From a virus, in the IMG/VR virus record IMGVR_UViG_3300008259_000295, positions 1 to 22,473 of that record: a stretch of DNA of 22,473 nt; one strand, 5' to 3'. Below, piece by piece: positions 7,439 through 14,405 of this stretch. The position numbers were made by a program, and so were the translations under genes. Numbering within the stretch: position 1 is the stretch's first letter; each line of letters begins with the position of its first letter. Under the pieces are notes generated by a model, which was not told the origin of the DNA, searched no databases, and worked only from the letters and a program-made list of their open reading frames with translations.

Positions 7439-8076
7439 TGACAAGAAGAGTTGTCGGCGGAGTTTCTGGTGCTTCTAGTGTTGTAACTCAAAATTACTCA
7501 TCCTATGTTCTTTTGGCAGAAACATCTATGTCTGGTGGCACAAACTCTATAAGTGGAATGGCAAATCCAACCATGATAGATGGAACAACCGAGCTTGATT
7601 TTAATAATATCCCACAAACATATCGTGATCTTAGAATTGTTTTTGATAATATGGGACACAACACTAGTAATACTTCTGGATATAGAATTATGTTAACTTT
7701 AAACGGAGATACTACAAACAATAGATATTATAGTAGATCTGGAGTATCGGCAACAGGATCATCAAACTGGAACGCTGATAATACAACCTATTTATATTAT
7801 GGATATGTTTATAGGCCAGAAAATGTAACGTGGACTGGTACTGGAGAAATTATTATTCCAGGATATTCAACAATTAGAGGTGGCTGGAACAACAGAGCAT
7901 TCTATGGTTGGTGGTACCATCTTAGTCAGAATGCATATCAGGTGCCATATGTCTTTAACTATTATAATACTGCAGATGCAGATAAAGCAATTACTAGAAT
8001 TACAATAAGAATGGATGGAAATCCAGGATTTAGAGCTCGTTCTAAAATTAGCCTTTATGGAATAGGTACTGTATAA
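7438..8076 (+). CDS. 'YGI' domain tail protein (cassette A)
   Basis: A 212-aa protein. The N-terminus (GGVSGASSVVTQNYSSYVLLAET) is shared almost intact with the cassette B protein at 15510. The remainder carries the window's recurrent adhesin domain: DFNNIPQTYRDLRIVF at about residues 54-69, GEIIIPGYST near 135-144 and the terminal ISLYGIGTV. Relative to the proteins at 3757 and 4266 it has a roughly 40-residue N-terminal extension, probably for joining a neighbour. The ATG overlaps the preceding stop (TAATG), and GGAG lies about 11 nt upstream. Its stop codon lies inside the -10 box of the next gene. No enzyme motif. Host-surface recognition is inferred from paralogy and gene order. Confidence 0.7.
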   Translation: MTRRVVGGVSGASSVVTQNYSSYVLLAETSMSGGTNSISGMANPTMIDGTTELDFNNIPQTYRDLRIVFDNMGHNTSNTSGYRIMLTLNGDTTNNRYYSRSGVSATGSSNWNADNTTYLYYGYVYRPENVTWTGTGEIIIPGYSTIRGGWNNRAFYGWWYHLSQNAYQVPYVFNYYNTADADKAITRITIRMDGNPGFRARSKISLYGIGTV

Positions 8077-8091
8077 TACAGTAAACGGAGG
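8072..8091 (+). promoter_or_regulatory. -10 box and strong ribosome site before the LamG-like gene (cassette A)
   Basis: TATAAT at 8072-8077 overlaps the preceding stop and is followed by AAACGGAGG, with GGAGG at 8087-8091, 5 nt before the ATG at 8097. The cassette B paralogue has the same TATAAT...AAACGGAGGAAAA...ATGCCA order at 16163-16187. The candidate -35 TAGCCT (8049-8054) is weak. Confidence 0.45.
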
Positions 8092-8096
8092 AAAAC

Positions 8097-9536
8097 ATGC
8101 CATCAACACATCATCTTTATGAAAGATACGGATATCTTAGCCCATCAGAAAGTGGAGAAATTTTATATGCTCCAGTCAAAAACGGATTGGGTGTTCAGGT
8201 AAACCAAGGAACAACAAATCAGGTCTATAGCTTTGACGCAACAGCAGACTATGCCACTTTTAATTTAACTGGTTTAACTGGATACTACGACCCATATTTT
8301 GGTATGATTGGCGTTGGATGTCCAAGATATACAATTAATGGCACAAGTCCAAATCCAACAATTAAATTTCCTTCCGCAGATTATTTTCAATCTGGATCAG
8401 ATACATATAAGACTGGTCAGCTAGCTATTTGGAGTGAATACCCATTACAAATGAGATTGGATATTCAATTACAGAATGATTCAAATACACAGATCGGTGG
8501 AGTTGATAGTTCTTCAGTAATAACACTGGTTCCTTATAAGTGGAACGATATTGTTGTTACAACAACAGCTAACTCAACTAAATTTTTATTAACTTTAAAT
8601 GTAGTAAATACTTCTTCCGCTGATTATGGTAAAAAGTTTTGGGTAGACAATATTCAAGTAGAAAACTTTAGGTATCCAACATCTCCATACAATGGAGTTA
8701 CCAGAGTAGCTGGAGAATGTTCATTCTCAGTTCCAAACTGGGGTGCAGATTATACAGTAACTGGTTGGACTAAAATTGGACCACAATGTAGCACAGCTGC
8801 AGGCGGAACACATTCATTCTTTACTCTTTATAAAACCAACACATCTTATGCAACAATGAGGTACCAAGAGGGATCAACAAGAGTTAATGCGTTTAAAGAC
8901 GATACTGATCCTAATACCGATCTTTCTATATCTAATACAGATTATAATCCAGGAGATCTAGTGTTCTTTGCTCTTGTGCATAATGCAAACAATTTAACAG
9001 TTTATACTGCAAAATCTGGTGGAGCTATAACAACAGCAACCGCTAACACGGATTGGGAAGGATTTGATAAAATTTATATTGGTTCAGATCCAGTAAATTC
9101 AAATTTTGCAAATTCACCAATTGAGCAATTTTTATATTGGGATGAAGCTTTAACTCAATCTGAAATTGAAACGGTATTTAATTCAGCAAATGCTTATGAT
9201 TTTACATCAGATAAAAGAATTATTTTGTCTTTTTCAACACCACTGACATATGGAACATCCAAAGCCTTATCTACAAGTTCAACGGGGTTCTTTAGATATC
9301 TTGATAGAACAGCATCCCTAGATCTAGTTCCTCTTGGAACTTCAGCTGGAACTATTTCAACTACAACTGGATTTAGCTCAGCAACACATATTGCTTATGG
9401 CGCAGATGTTGAGAAACTGGCTAAAGATATGGTTGTTACAAGCGGAACAAATTTATCTAATGCTATTGTATATAGGGTTTTGGGACTAAAAAATAGCCAT
9501 GGAGTAGGCGAAGTTGCCTACCTAATTAAGTCATAG
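8097..9536 (+). CDS. LamG/lectin-like tail adhesin (cassette A)
   Basis: A 479-aa predicted adhesin with a strong GGAGG site. Residues about 1-45 are an N-terminal segment (YERYGYLSPSESG). About 46-195 look like a jelly-roll carbohydrate-binding domain (ATADYATFNLTGLTGYYD, TYKTGQLAIWSE, LQMRLDIQLQ, KKFWVDNIQVEN). About 205-355 match a concanavalin A/LamG-like lectin domain (YTVTGWTKIGPQ, FFTLYKTNTSYATMRY, DKIYIGSDPVNSNFANSPI, EQFLYWDEALTQSEIETVFN). The C-terminal 110 residues are a further domain shared with the paralogue at 16185. LamG-type domains bind glycans or act as binding tips in many phage tails; the exact ligand cannot be read here. No catalytic residues were recognised. Confidence 0.78.
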   Translation: MPSTHHLYERYGYLSPSESGEILYAPVKNGLGVQVNQGTTNQVYSFDATADYATFNLTGLTGYYDPYFGMIGVGCPRYTINGTSPNPTIKFPSADYFQSGSDTYKTGQLAIWSEYPLQMRLDIQLQNDSNTQIGGVDSSSVITLVPYKWNDIVVTTTANSTKFLLTLNVVNTSSADYGKKFWVDNIQVENFRYPTSPYNGVTRVAGECSFSVPNWGADYTVTGWTKIGPQCSTAAGGTHSFFTLYKTNTSYATMRYQEGSTRVNAFKDDTDPNTDLSISNTDYNPGDLVFFALVHNANNLTVYTAKSGGAITTATANTDWEGFDKIYIGSDPVNSNFANSPIEQFLYWDEALTQSEIETVFNSANAYDFTSDKRIILSFSTPLTYGTSKALSTSSTGFFRYLDRTASLDLVPLGTSAGTISTTTGFSSATHIAYGADVEKLAKDMVVTSGTNLSNAIVYRVLGLKNSHGVGEVAYLIKS

Positions 9537-9544
9537 GAGATAAA

Positions 9545-9748
9545 ATGACAGTACAATATATTGGATCATTAGACAATAAAGAAGTTATGAGAGTAGGATT
9601 AGGTGAAACTCGTATAGTCTTATCTGATTCCGAAGAGGTAAGAGCCTTCCTTGCCGCTGGCAATGAAATTACTCCAATTGAAATAGGTCCAGAAGACGCT
9701 GGAACCCCATTTGAAAGAACCTTTATTCCAGAAGGTGAAAATATTTAA
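9545..9748 (+). CDS. Small acidic protein closing cassette A
   Basis: A 67-aa protein preceded by AGGAGA that overlaps the upstream TAG. It aligns with the 62-aa protein at 17627: both have a DN(K/H)E turn, then a DS or D-x-PEV motif (SDSEEVRAFLAAGNEI here, EDPEVVAWLISENEI there) and a glycine/proline-rich acidic end. Position directly after the lectin-like gene in both cassettes suggests a dedicated partner, perhaps an assembly chaperone or small tip subunit. No named family recognised. Confidence 0.6.
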   Translation: MTVQYIGSLDNKEVMRVGLGETRIVLSDSEEVRAFLAAGNEITPIEIGPEDAGTPFERTFIPEGENI

Positions 9749-9836
9749 TTTTAAAGCTATAGACTTTATGCTTTAAAAATGGTATTATATACATATATAC
9801 AATATGCTGTATATATTCTTATAGAAAAGATTACTT
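9749..9836 (+). promoter_or_regulatory. Regulatory region before the halogenase operon: promoter-like boxes and two inverted repeats
   Basis: This AT-rich gap has a perfect 9-bp inverted repeat (TTTTAAAGC at 9749-9757, GCTTTAAAA at 9770-9778, 12-nt loop) and a perfect 8-bp one (ATATATAC at 9793-9800, GTATATAT at 9809-9816, 8-nt loop). A promoter candidate is TAGACT at 9760-9765, 17 bp from TATTAT at 9783-9788. Neither repeat is followed by a T-run, so operator-type dyads are more likely than terminators. The ribosome site before the GTG at 9837 is poor (AGAAAAGA). Confidence 0.45.
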
Positions 9837-11423
9837 GTGAGCGAAATTAATAGCATTGCTATCGTAGGCGGTGGTTCATCTGGCTGGATGACAGCAGCTT
9901 CACTTATTCATGCCTTTCCAAATAGAACAATTACCTTAATTGAAAGTCCAAATATTTCTACTGTAGGAGTAGGAGAAAGCACTCAGGGCGCAGTTACTCA
10001 ATGGGTAAAAAGCTTAGGCATTGATCATAAAGATTTTATGGCATATACAGATGCTTCTTATAAAATGAGTATTAAATTTACAGATTTTCATAAAAAAGGC
10101 GATGGCGGATTCCATTATCCATTTGGCAAGGTGTATTTGGGAGATACTCAATATGGTGCCAGAGAATGGTATATGAAAAAAGCTAAATATCCAGAAACTC
10201 CAGTTCAAGATTATTGCAATTCATTTTTCTCACAGATGGCTTTAGTTAATAATAATAAGATTAATACAAATAAATATGGAGTATTTGAAGAGTTTAGTTT
10301 TTATGACGCATCGGCATTTCATTTTGATGCCACCAAGTTCGGTTTGTGGCTAAAAGATAGATATGCAATGCCAAGAGGCGTTAAGCATATTACTAAAGAA
10401 GTTTCAGAAATTAAAACAGATGAAAACGGAATTTCTTGTCTGGTGCTAGACGATGGAACTGAATTTAATGCCGATCTATATATTGATTGTACTGGGTTTA
10501 AATCAATGCTTTTAGAAGAGACTTTAGGAATTGAATTTGATGATGAGTCTGATAAATTGCCATGCAATAGAGCTTGGGCAGCTCAAATACCTTATGTAGA
10601 TAAGCATAAAGAGATTGAAAATTTTACAAATTGTACAGCACTTGGTTATGGCTGGGTTTGGAATATTCCACTATATTCTAGAATTGGAACTGGATACGTA
10701 TATTCAGATAAGTTTACAACTCCAGAAGAAGCTTTGGAAGAATTTAAACAACATTTAAAAGAAAAGAAAGATCCTATTTACGCACCAGATAGAGATTTTA
10801 GTAATGTACAGTTTAAAGACATTAAAATTAAAACTGGAATTCATAAAAAACTATGGGAAAAGAATGTCGTGGCCCTAGGTCTTTCCGCAGGATTTATTGA
10901 GCCTCTAGAAAGTAATGGCCTTTATACAGTACATGAATTTTTAAGAGTTTTAATTAAAGCATTAGATAAAGGATTCTCTACACAATTTGATAAAGATTCT
11001 TATACCCATGAATGTAGAACCATATTTTATGGATTCATGCACTTTGTGCAGATGCATTATACATTAAGTCGCAGAGACGATACTGATTTTTGGAAGTACA
11101 TGACTTCTCAAAATATAAATCTTGAAAAAGAAACTGGTTATAATCAGGTTTCTTCTACAAGAAGGTCTGTTGAAACTACTTATGAAACTACCAGTGGAAT
11201 ACATTGTATAGCAACTGGACACAACAATTTTACATATGGAAATTATGGTAAAGAATTGTTCCAATCACAAACTGGACAAGATGTGGATTTAATTACTGAA
11301 GGGTTTATTTTTAAGTCTAATAAGTCAAAAAAGAAATGGGAAGAAGAAGCAGAGGCCTCTAAAAATCATTATGATTATTTAAGAGAAAACTTTCATTCCG
11401 AGGCTTTAAATGAAGAAGTTTAA
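9837..11423 (+). CDS. Flavin-dependent tryptophan-halogenase-family protein
   Basis: A 528-aa FAD-dependent halogenase-type enzyme. These use reduced FAD, O2 and halide to form HOX, which travels to a catalytic lysine and halogenates an electron-rich substrate. The FAD-binding GxGxxG is at residues 11-16, right after the start, which fixes the GTG start. Also seen: GVGEST (44-49), the family lysine in SYKMSIKF (K76, equivalent to PrnA K79), DCTGF (217-221), the flavin halogenase signature WVWNIP (273-278) and EPLESNG (355-361), whose E358 aligns with PrnA E346. In PrnA/RebH the residue after ES is Thr, which helps bind chloride; here it is Asn360. Related genes occur in marine cyanophages, one of which (VirX1) prefers iodide and non-tryptophan substrates, so substrate and halide are open. 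First gene of a three-gene cassette between fibre cassettes. Confidence 0.88.
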   Translation: MSEINSIAIVGGGSSGWMTAASLIHAFPNRTITLIESPNISTVGVGESTQGAVTQWVKSLGIDHKDFMAYTDASYKMSIKFTDFHKKGDGGFHYPFGKVYLGDTQYGAREWYMKKAKYPETPVQDYCNSFFSQMALVNNNKINTNKYGVFEEFSFYDASAFHFDATKFGLWLKDRYAMPRGVKHITKEVSEIKTDENGISCLVLDDGTEFNADLYIDCTGFKSMLLEETLGIEFDDESDKLPCNRAWAAQIPYVDKHKEIENFTNCTALGYGWVWNIPLYSRIGTGYVYSDKFTTPEEALEEFKQHLKEKKDPIYAPDRDFSNVQFKDIKIKTGIHKKLWEKNVVALGLSAGFIEPLESNGLYTVHEFLRVLIKALDKGFSTQFDKDSYTHECRTIFYGFMHFVQMHYTLSRRDDTDFWKYMTSQNINLEKETGYNQVSSTRRSVETTYETTSGIHCIATGHNNFTYGNYGKELFQSQTGQDVDLITEGFIFKSNKSKKKWEEEAEASKNHYDYLRENFHSEALNEEV

Positions 11424-12132
11424 TTCTAAAAAAATTAAATTTGCTTCAAGTGGATTTTCTCCAGGAAGTTTATTAGAGCATTCTGATGTTCCATCTCCAG
11501 CAAAAAATTTTGTTCCAGAATGGTATAGATCTACTAAAAATATAAAAAGAGATAGTGCTGAGCTAGCACAAGTTAAAAATATAAAAGATTGCGTACCTTT
11601 TGCTGATGCGCTCTTATCTGGATATATTTGGACAACCCCATGTGATATATATGTAGAAAGAGTTCCAGATAGCAAAGCTCCTAGAATTAATTTTACTGAA
11701 CATTTAAGCGTAATGGATGTCAGAGAATCGAGTAGCGCTGGATTAATGAAAGTTCCAGACGGATGCTACGAAACACATTTTGTTTGGAAACATCCAATGC
11801 ATATTTCTACACCTAAAGGTTACAGCATTCTTGTGACACATCCTTTAAATAGACATGATTTACCGTTTATATCATTATCAGGAATCGTAGACTGTGATTC
11901 AAATCCTTTTCGACCAGGGAATTATCCATTTTTTATAAAGAAAAATTTTGATGGGCTAATACCAAAAGGAACTCCAGCACTTCAAATTATTCCAATTAAA
12001 AGAGAAGATTGGGTTTCAGAAAGAGATCAGTCTATGATTGGACCAGAATGGTTAAAAAATAGTTATGAGGTTGGATCTGTAAATGTGGGCTGGTACAAGA
12101 AAAATCATTGGAATAGAAAATCCTACAACTAA
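11410..12132 (+). CDS. DUF6065-like protein encoded with the halogenase
   Basis: A 240-aa soluble protein overlapping the halogenase gene by 14 bp, with GAGG about 7 nt before the ATG; they must be co-translated. Visible features are PSPAKNFVPEWYRS (28-41), CVPFADALLSGYIW (61-74), a CDIYVER strand, ETHFVWKHPMHIST and a run SGIVDCDSNPFRPGNYPFF. This pattern (F-P-W, C-P-F-D-A, G-Y) reminds me of the DUF6065 family found in marine phages, sometimes near a halogenase; I cannot verify that here. No transmembrane segment. It may modify or deliver the halogenase substrate, but that is only a guess from the operon. Its stop overlaps the next start. Confidence 0.6.
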   Translation: MKKFNSKKIKFASSGFSPGSLLEHSDVPSPAKNFVPEWYRSTKNIKRDSAELAQVKNIKDCVPFADALLSGYIWTTPCDIYVERVPDSKAPRINFTEHLSVMDVRESSSAGLMKVPDGCYETHFVWKHPMHISTPKGYSILVTHPLNRHDLPFISLSGIVDCDSNPFRPGNYPFFIKKNFDGLIPKGTPALQIIPIKREDWVSERDQSMIGPEWLKNSYEVGSVNVGWYKKNHWNRKSYN

Positions 12133-12425
12133 TGCTTAAGCCTAAAGATATAGTTCAAGTAACTAAGCAGCTTGGCCATAAAGAATACTGGAATAAAACT
12201 AATACCATAGAGTTTTGGGCATTTTCTACAAAGCTAATGATCATTTTTCCAGGACTAATTCTAGGCATACAGTTTTGGTGGCTTTATATTTTTGCTTTGG
12301 TTTCTAGTCTAGCTTTGATTTTAACCTCAACTGTTAAAACCTTACCAACAATCATATACTTTAATCTTGGCTGGACCATATTGGCCTCAGCCGCAATCGC
12401 CAAACACTTCGGCCTTATCCTATAA
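12132..12425 (+). CDS. Small membrane protein of the halogenase cassette
   Basis: A 97-aa protein with a charged N-terminus (MLKPKDIVQVTKQLGHKEYW) followed by about three predicted membrane helices, near residues 28-47, 49-66 and 72-90. The ATG overlaps the preceding stop (TAATG) with no ribosome site, so translation is probably coupled to the 240-aa protein. No signal peptidase site or catalytic motif. Family not recognised. Being the only membrane protein in the window and sharing a transcript with the halogenase, it may anchor or transport that enzyme's substrate or product; this is inference. Confidence 0.65.
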   Translation: MLKPKDIVQVTKQLGHKEYWNKTNTIEFWAFSTKLMIIFPGLILGIQFWWLYIFALVSSLALILTSTVKTLPTIIYFNLGWTILASAAIAKHFGLIL

Positions 12426-12453
12426 TTAATTATAAGTAGTTACAGGGTATAAT
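12421..12453 (+). promoter_or_regulatory. Palindrome and leaderless-type promoter heading cassette B
   Basis: A perfect 14-bp palindrome TATAATTAATTATA (12421-12434) spans the stop of the membrane gene. A TATAAT -10 box (12448-12453) then lies 8 nt before the ATG at 12462. The palindrome covers the -35 position, so a binding protein there could control the promoter. No ribosome site lies between the -10 box and the ATG. Confidence 0.5.
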
Positions 12454-12461
12454 ATATCTAT

Positions 12462-13721
12462 ATGGCTACCCTATTTCCAACCTCTTTAGATGCTCTAGCT
12501 AATCCGCATTCTACTACCCCGCTTCATGCAGAAGGTGGACACGCACAGCAACATATTAATGCGAATGATGCCATTGAGGCATTGCAGTATAAAGTTGGTC
12601 AAGATAATTCAACAGTAGTAACATCTCATGATTATAAAATTGCACATCTTGAAGGGTTGGTAACTTCACAGGTTGCTGGAGCAAGATCATTATATGCGGA
12701 TGTAAGAAATCAAAGCGGATCTCCAATTCTTAAGGGATCTCCTGTTCGTATTGTTGGTACAGATGGAGCTTCTGGAAAAATATTAATAGATGTAGCAACT
12801 AATTTTAGCGAGTCTGGATCCTCAAAAACATTTGGCCTTACAACATCTGCAATAGCAAATAACTCAAACGGTCAAGTAATTACATTTGGTCTTCTTGAAG
12901 GTATTGATACAACAGGTGCAGTCGATGGAGATCCAGTATGGCTAGGAGTAAATGGAGCTAAGATATACGGTCTTGTCAACAAGCCATTTGCGCCAAGTCA
13001 TTTAGTGTATTTAGGAGCTGTAGCAAGAGGCGGTCAACAAAACACTGGATCAATTCAAGTAACAATTCAGAATGGATTTGAGCTAAGAGAATTACATGAT
13101 GTATCTGTAATGAATCCATCTACAGGCGACACAATTAGATATAATCAAACTACAGATTTATGGGAAAAGTATACATTAAATAATTTTGTAACTACAGATA
13201 ATTTAAGTAACACACTTGGAGACTATGTCCCAATTGGCGACGTTGGTCAGCCTGATGGCGTAGCGTCTCTGGATTCTTCTGGAAAAATTCCAGTGGCGCA
13301 ACTTGGAAATTTAATTGATGGTGCCCCAGCCGCCTTAGACACATTAAATGAACTAGCAGCAGCTTTAGCAGATGATGCTAATTATGCAACTACAATTACA
13401 AATGCCCTGTCTCTAAAAGCACCTTTAGCTAGCCCAACATTTACTGGAACGGTTGATTTTTCTTCAGCAACAGTTAATGGAGTTATTTCGACTGTTCAGC
13501 AGAATGGAACAGCCCTAACTAAAAGGCCAACTCTTAACTTTTTAGGCGGGGCTCTTGTCCAAGATGACTTGGTTAATAACCGAATAAATGTTACAATTAC
13601 AGGAGGAACACCAGAGCTAATCGATGGCGGCAACTTTGACTCAGTGTCTCCATACGATGGTGGAGCGCCAGACGCAACAACATTCGAAAATACATTTGAC
13701 GCAGGAGAAATTGCAGCATGA
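12462..13721 (+). CDS. Tail fibre protein heading cassette B
   Basis: A 419-aa tail fibre. The N-terminus (FPTSLDALANP...HAQQHINANDAIEALQYKVG, about residues 5-47) is the attachment domain common to many phage fibres. About 78-215 is a beta-rich module seen in many phage tail proteins (SGSPILKGSPVRIVG, GLLEGIDTTGAVDGDPVWLG, GSIQVTIQNGFELRELHDV). The shaft module lies at about 251-319, followed by APLASPTFTGTVDF. The C-terminus (SVSPYDGGAPDATTF, DAGEIA) probably joins the next fibre. It starts without a ribosome site behind a well-placed -10 box. Its TGA overlaps the next ATG as ATGA, the same junction as between the 44-aa gene and the fibre in cassette A. Confidence 0.85.
   Translation: MATLFPTSLDALANPHSTTPLHAEGGHAQQHINANDAIEALQYKVGQDNSTVVTSHDYKIAHLEGLVTSQVAGARSLYADVRNQSGSPILKGSPVRIVGTDGASGKILIDVATNFSESGSSKTFGLTTSAIANNSNGQVITFGLLEGIDTTGAVDGDPVWLGVNGAKIYGLVNKPFAPSHLVYLGAVARGGQQNTGSIQVTIQNGFELRELHDVSVMNPSTGDTIRYNQTTDLWEKYTLNNFVTTDNLSNTLGDYVPIGDVGQPDGVASLDSSGKIPVAQLGNLIDGAPAALDTLNELAAALADDANYATTITNALSLKAPLASPTFTGTVDFSSATVNGVISTVQQNGTALTKRPTLNFLGGALVQDDLVNNRINVTITGGTPELIDGGNFDSVSPYDGGAPDATTFENTFDAGEIAA
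13212..13418 (+). repeat. Fibre shaft module, copy 3 of 3
   Basis: Same 69-residue length as copy 1 at 2061-2267 and nearly identical to it (DYVPIGDVGQPDGVASLD, LIDGAPAALDTLNELAAA). Copy 2 (5419-5667) is more diverged. Confidence 0.85.
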
Positions 13722-14404
13722 GCGTAAATTCAAGATTTCAAATTCGTAGAGGTACCGCAGCAGAGTGGAATGCATCAAATCCAACACTGGCGGCAGGTGA
13801 ATGGGGTTTTGAGAAAGATACTGGACGATTTAAGATCGGCAGAGGAACAATTGCTTGGACAGCCTTAGAATATGCTGGATTAACTCCAAACACAAATGAT
13901 ACATTTACAAATAAAACAATTAATCTTTCAGACAATACATTATCTGGAACAGTAGCTCAATTTAATACGGCCCTTTCAGACGATAACTTTGTAACTTTGA
14001 CTGGATCAGAGAATTTAACAAATAAGACTTTGACCAGCCCAACAATTTCAAATCCTACATTTACTGGACAGATGACTGGCCTAGAGCTAGCATTTGCCCA
14101 AAGCATAGTTTTTGAGGGTGCTACAGCAGACTCATATGAAATGACTTTGAGCGCTGGAGAGCCAACAGAGGATAGAGTAATTACCCTCCCAAATGCTACA
14201 GATACCTTAGTAGGTAGAAATACGCAAGATACACTAACAAATAAGAGCATTAGCGGCTCTACAAATACGCTAACAAATATTCCAAATAACGCCCTCACAA
14301 ACAGCTCTATCACAATAAATGGAACTGTAGTATCATTAGGTGGTACCACCGAAATAGCCACAGGCGGCGGTAAATCAGGAATATTTATGTTAATGGGAGT
14401 ATAA
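13718..14404 (+). CDS. Tail fibre with Mtd_N-like domain (cassette B)
   Basis: A 228-aa fibre. AGGAG at 13703-13707 precedes the start. Residues about 1-50 repeat the Mtd_N-like pattern (RFQIRRGTAAEW, PTLAAGEWGFEKD, FKIGRGTIAW). The shaft contains repeated TNKT/S motifs (NDTFTNKTINLSDN, LTNKTLTSPTISNPTFTG, LTNKSISGSTNTL), standard fibre repeats. The C-terminus is GIFMLMGV, matching the LMGA end of the cassette A protein at 5837; its last codons contain GGGAG, the ribosome site of the next gene. It appears to combine the roles of the two cassette A genes at 5179 and 5837 in one product, either fused here or split there. Confidence 0.8.
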   Translation: MSVNSRFQIRRGTAAEWNASNPTLAAGEWGFEKDTGRFKIGRGTIAWTALEYAGLTPNTNDTFTNKTINLSDNTLSGTVAQFNTALSDDNFVTLTGSENLTNKTLTSPTISNPTFTGQMTGLELAFAQSIVFEGATADSYEMTLSAGEPTEDRVITLPNATDTLVGRNTQDTLTNKSISGSTNTLTNIPNNALTNSSITINGTVVSLGGTTEIATGGGKSGIFMLMGV

Positions 14405-14405
14405 A

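Larger units (their letters stand above)
6257..9748 (+). repeat. Paralogous gene block, cassette A copy
   Basis: Four consecutive genes (6257, 7438, 8097, 9545) have diverged paralogues in the same order at 14406-17815. Product lengths are 393/365, 212/214, 479/477 and 67/62 aa. Conserved protein motifs are obvious throughout while DNA has diverged substantially, so the duplication or double acquisition is old. Confidence 0.85.

Noticed and set aside
9749-9778. Rho-independent terminator after cassette A
   Set aside because: The stem is AT-rich and not followed by a T-run on either strand of note; dyad/operator is a better description.
11064-11675. Minus-strand frames across the halogenase and DUF6065-like genes
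   Set aside because: Plus-strand frames have clear family motifs (halogenase) or coupled overlaps; the opposite frames have neither motifs nor start signals.
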